Source: an uncultured Anaeroplasma sp. (GTDB taxonomy: Bacteria > Bacillota_I > Bacilli_A > Acholeplasmatales > Anaeroplasmataceae). From it: a stretch of 64,000 nucleotides of DNA. The DNA lies in contig CAKQBG010000002.1 in the NCBI GenBank assembly GCA_934216145.1, positions 4,520-68,519 of the forward strand, in the 5' to 3' direction. This document shows positions 63,929 to 64,000 of the stretch, one piece after another (the stretch's first letter is position 1; each line of letters opens with the position of its first letter). A model generated the notes under the pieces. The model made no database searches, was not told the DNA's origin, and was given only the letters and a program-made list of their open reading frames with translations. The position numbers and the translations under genes are program-made.

Positions 63929-64000
63929 ATGGTTGTAATGAAAAAAATAACTAAAGAAGAATATATTAATAAGCATTTTAATAAAAAATTTAAGCTTATT
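63929..64000 (+). CDS. Start of an unknown gene, cut by the window end
   Basis: ATG 63929 with GAAGGAG nine bases ahead begins a frame (MVVMKKITKEEYINKHFNKK) that runs out of the window after 24 codons. The family cannot be recognised from so little. Confidence 0.5.
   Translation, partial: MVVMKKITKEEYINKHFNKKFKLI

Noticed and set aside
1-64000. CRISPR arrays, tRNA or rRNA genes
   Set aside because: No regularly spaced repeats and no cloverleaf or rRNA-like GC-richer segments were seen; the only RNA element recognised is the T-box.

Overview
The window is very AT-rich bacterial DNA with short intergenic gaps, strong GGAGG-type ribosome sites and codons dominated by TTA, AAA and AAT. It carries endospore genes (spoIIAA, spoIIAB, spoVAC, spoVAD, spoVAE), a T-box riboswitch, meso-diaminopimelate dehydrogenase and Gram-positive style surface-polysaccharide genes. 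Together these point to a low-GC, spore-related Firmicute, perhaps an uncultured gut Bacilli/Erysipelotrichia-like lineage; the lineage is an inference. TGA acts as a normal stop (for example at the end of spoVAD and of the polymerase ending at 22315, each overlapping the next start), so the code is standard.

Layout. 1-768: tail of an ABC-exporter membrane protein. 0.85-3.5 kb: a sporulation block preceded by a Spo0A box. spoIIAA-spoIIAB is followed directly by a sigma-G type promoter and spoVAC-AD-AE; the sigma-F gene usually found between them is absent. 3.9-10.5 kb: a housekeeping operon under a T-box leader (GNAT acetyltransferase, an unknown HisRS-like protein, archaeal-type AspRS, dCMP deaminase, SepM-like protease, LspA, RluD-type synthase, VanZ). 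11.0-11.8 kb: a solitary Rpn-family nuclease/transposase gene.

12.1-44.9 kb is a very large surface-polysaccharide region with two pathways. Pathway 1 (12.1-25.9 kb) has a ligase/polymerase, GlmS, a membrane-bound 4,6-dehydratase, an aminotransferase, a PglC-type initiating transferase, three glycosyltransferases (one galactofuranosyltransferase-like), Wzy, Wzx and UDP-galactopyranose mutase. A precursor block follows (26.3-31.7 kb: RmlA, RmlD, RmlB, GlmM, RmlC and a hexapeptide acyltransferase). After a 650-base leader, pathway 2 (32.4-44.9 kb) has its own initiating transferase, glycosyltransferases, a pyruvyltransferase, a radical SAM protein, O-acetyltransferases, Wzy and Wzx. Beyond a decayed AlbA_2-type gene lies a related Fe-S protein (45.9-47.0 kb).

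47.0-53.5 kb is a mobile-element graveyard: an IS21-family element (istA with a nonsense codon), a truncated transposase/AAA-ATPase element and a large serine recombinase with the tail of a second recombinase in front. 53.5-62.2 kb returns to sugar and wall metabolism: an unusual HTH-UDP-glucose dehydrogenase fusion, an AAA-ATPase/PD-(D/E)XK protein, a zinc-ribbon protein, a eukaryote-like UDP-N-acetylhexosamine pyrophosphorylase, Ddh, a GlmM look-alike that has lost its catalytic residues, two related hydrophobic micro-peptides and a CpsB-type phosphatase. 62.3-63.8 kb is a decayed IS1182-family element with both inverted repeats still visible, and a new gene starts at 63.9 kb.

Functionally, GlmS, GlmM, the standalone hexapeptide protein and the UAP-type pyrophosphorylase together could make UDP-GlcNAc without a bifunctional GlmU. 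RmlABCD would supply dTDP-rhamnose, Glf UDP-galactofuranose and the HTH-dehydrogenase UDP-glucuronate for the polysaccharides.
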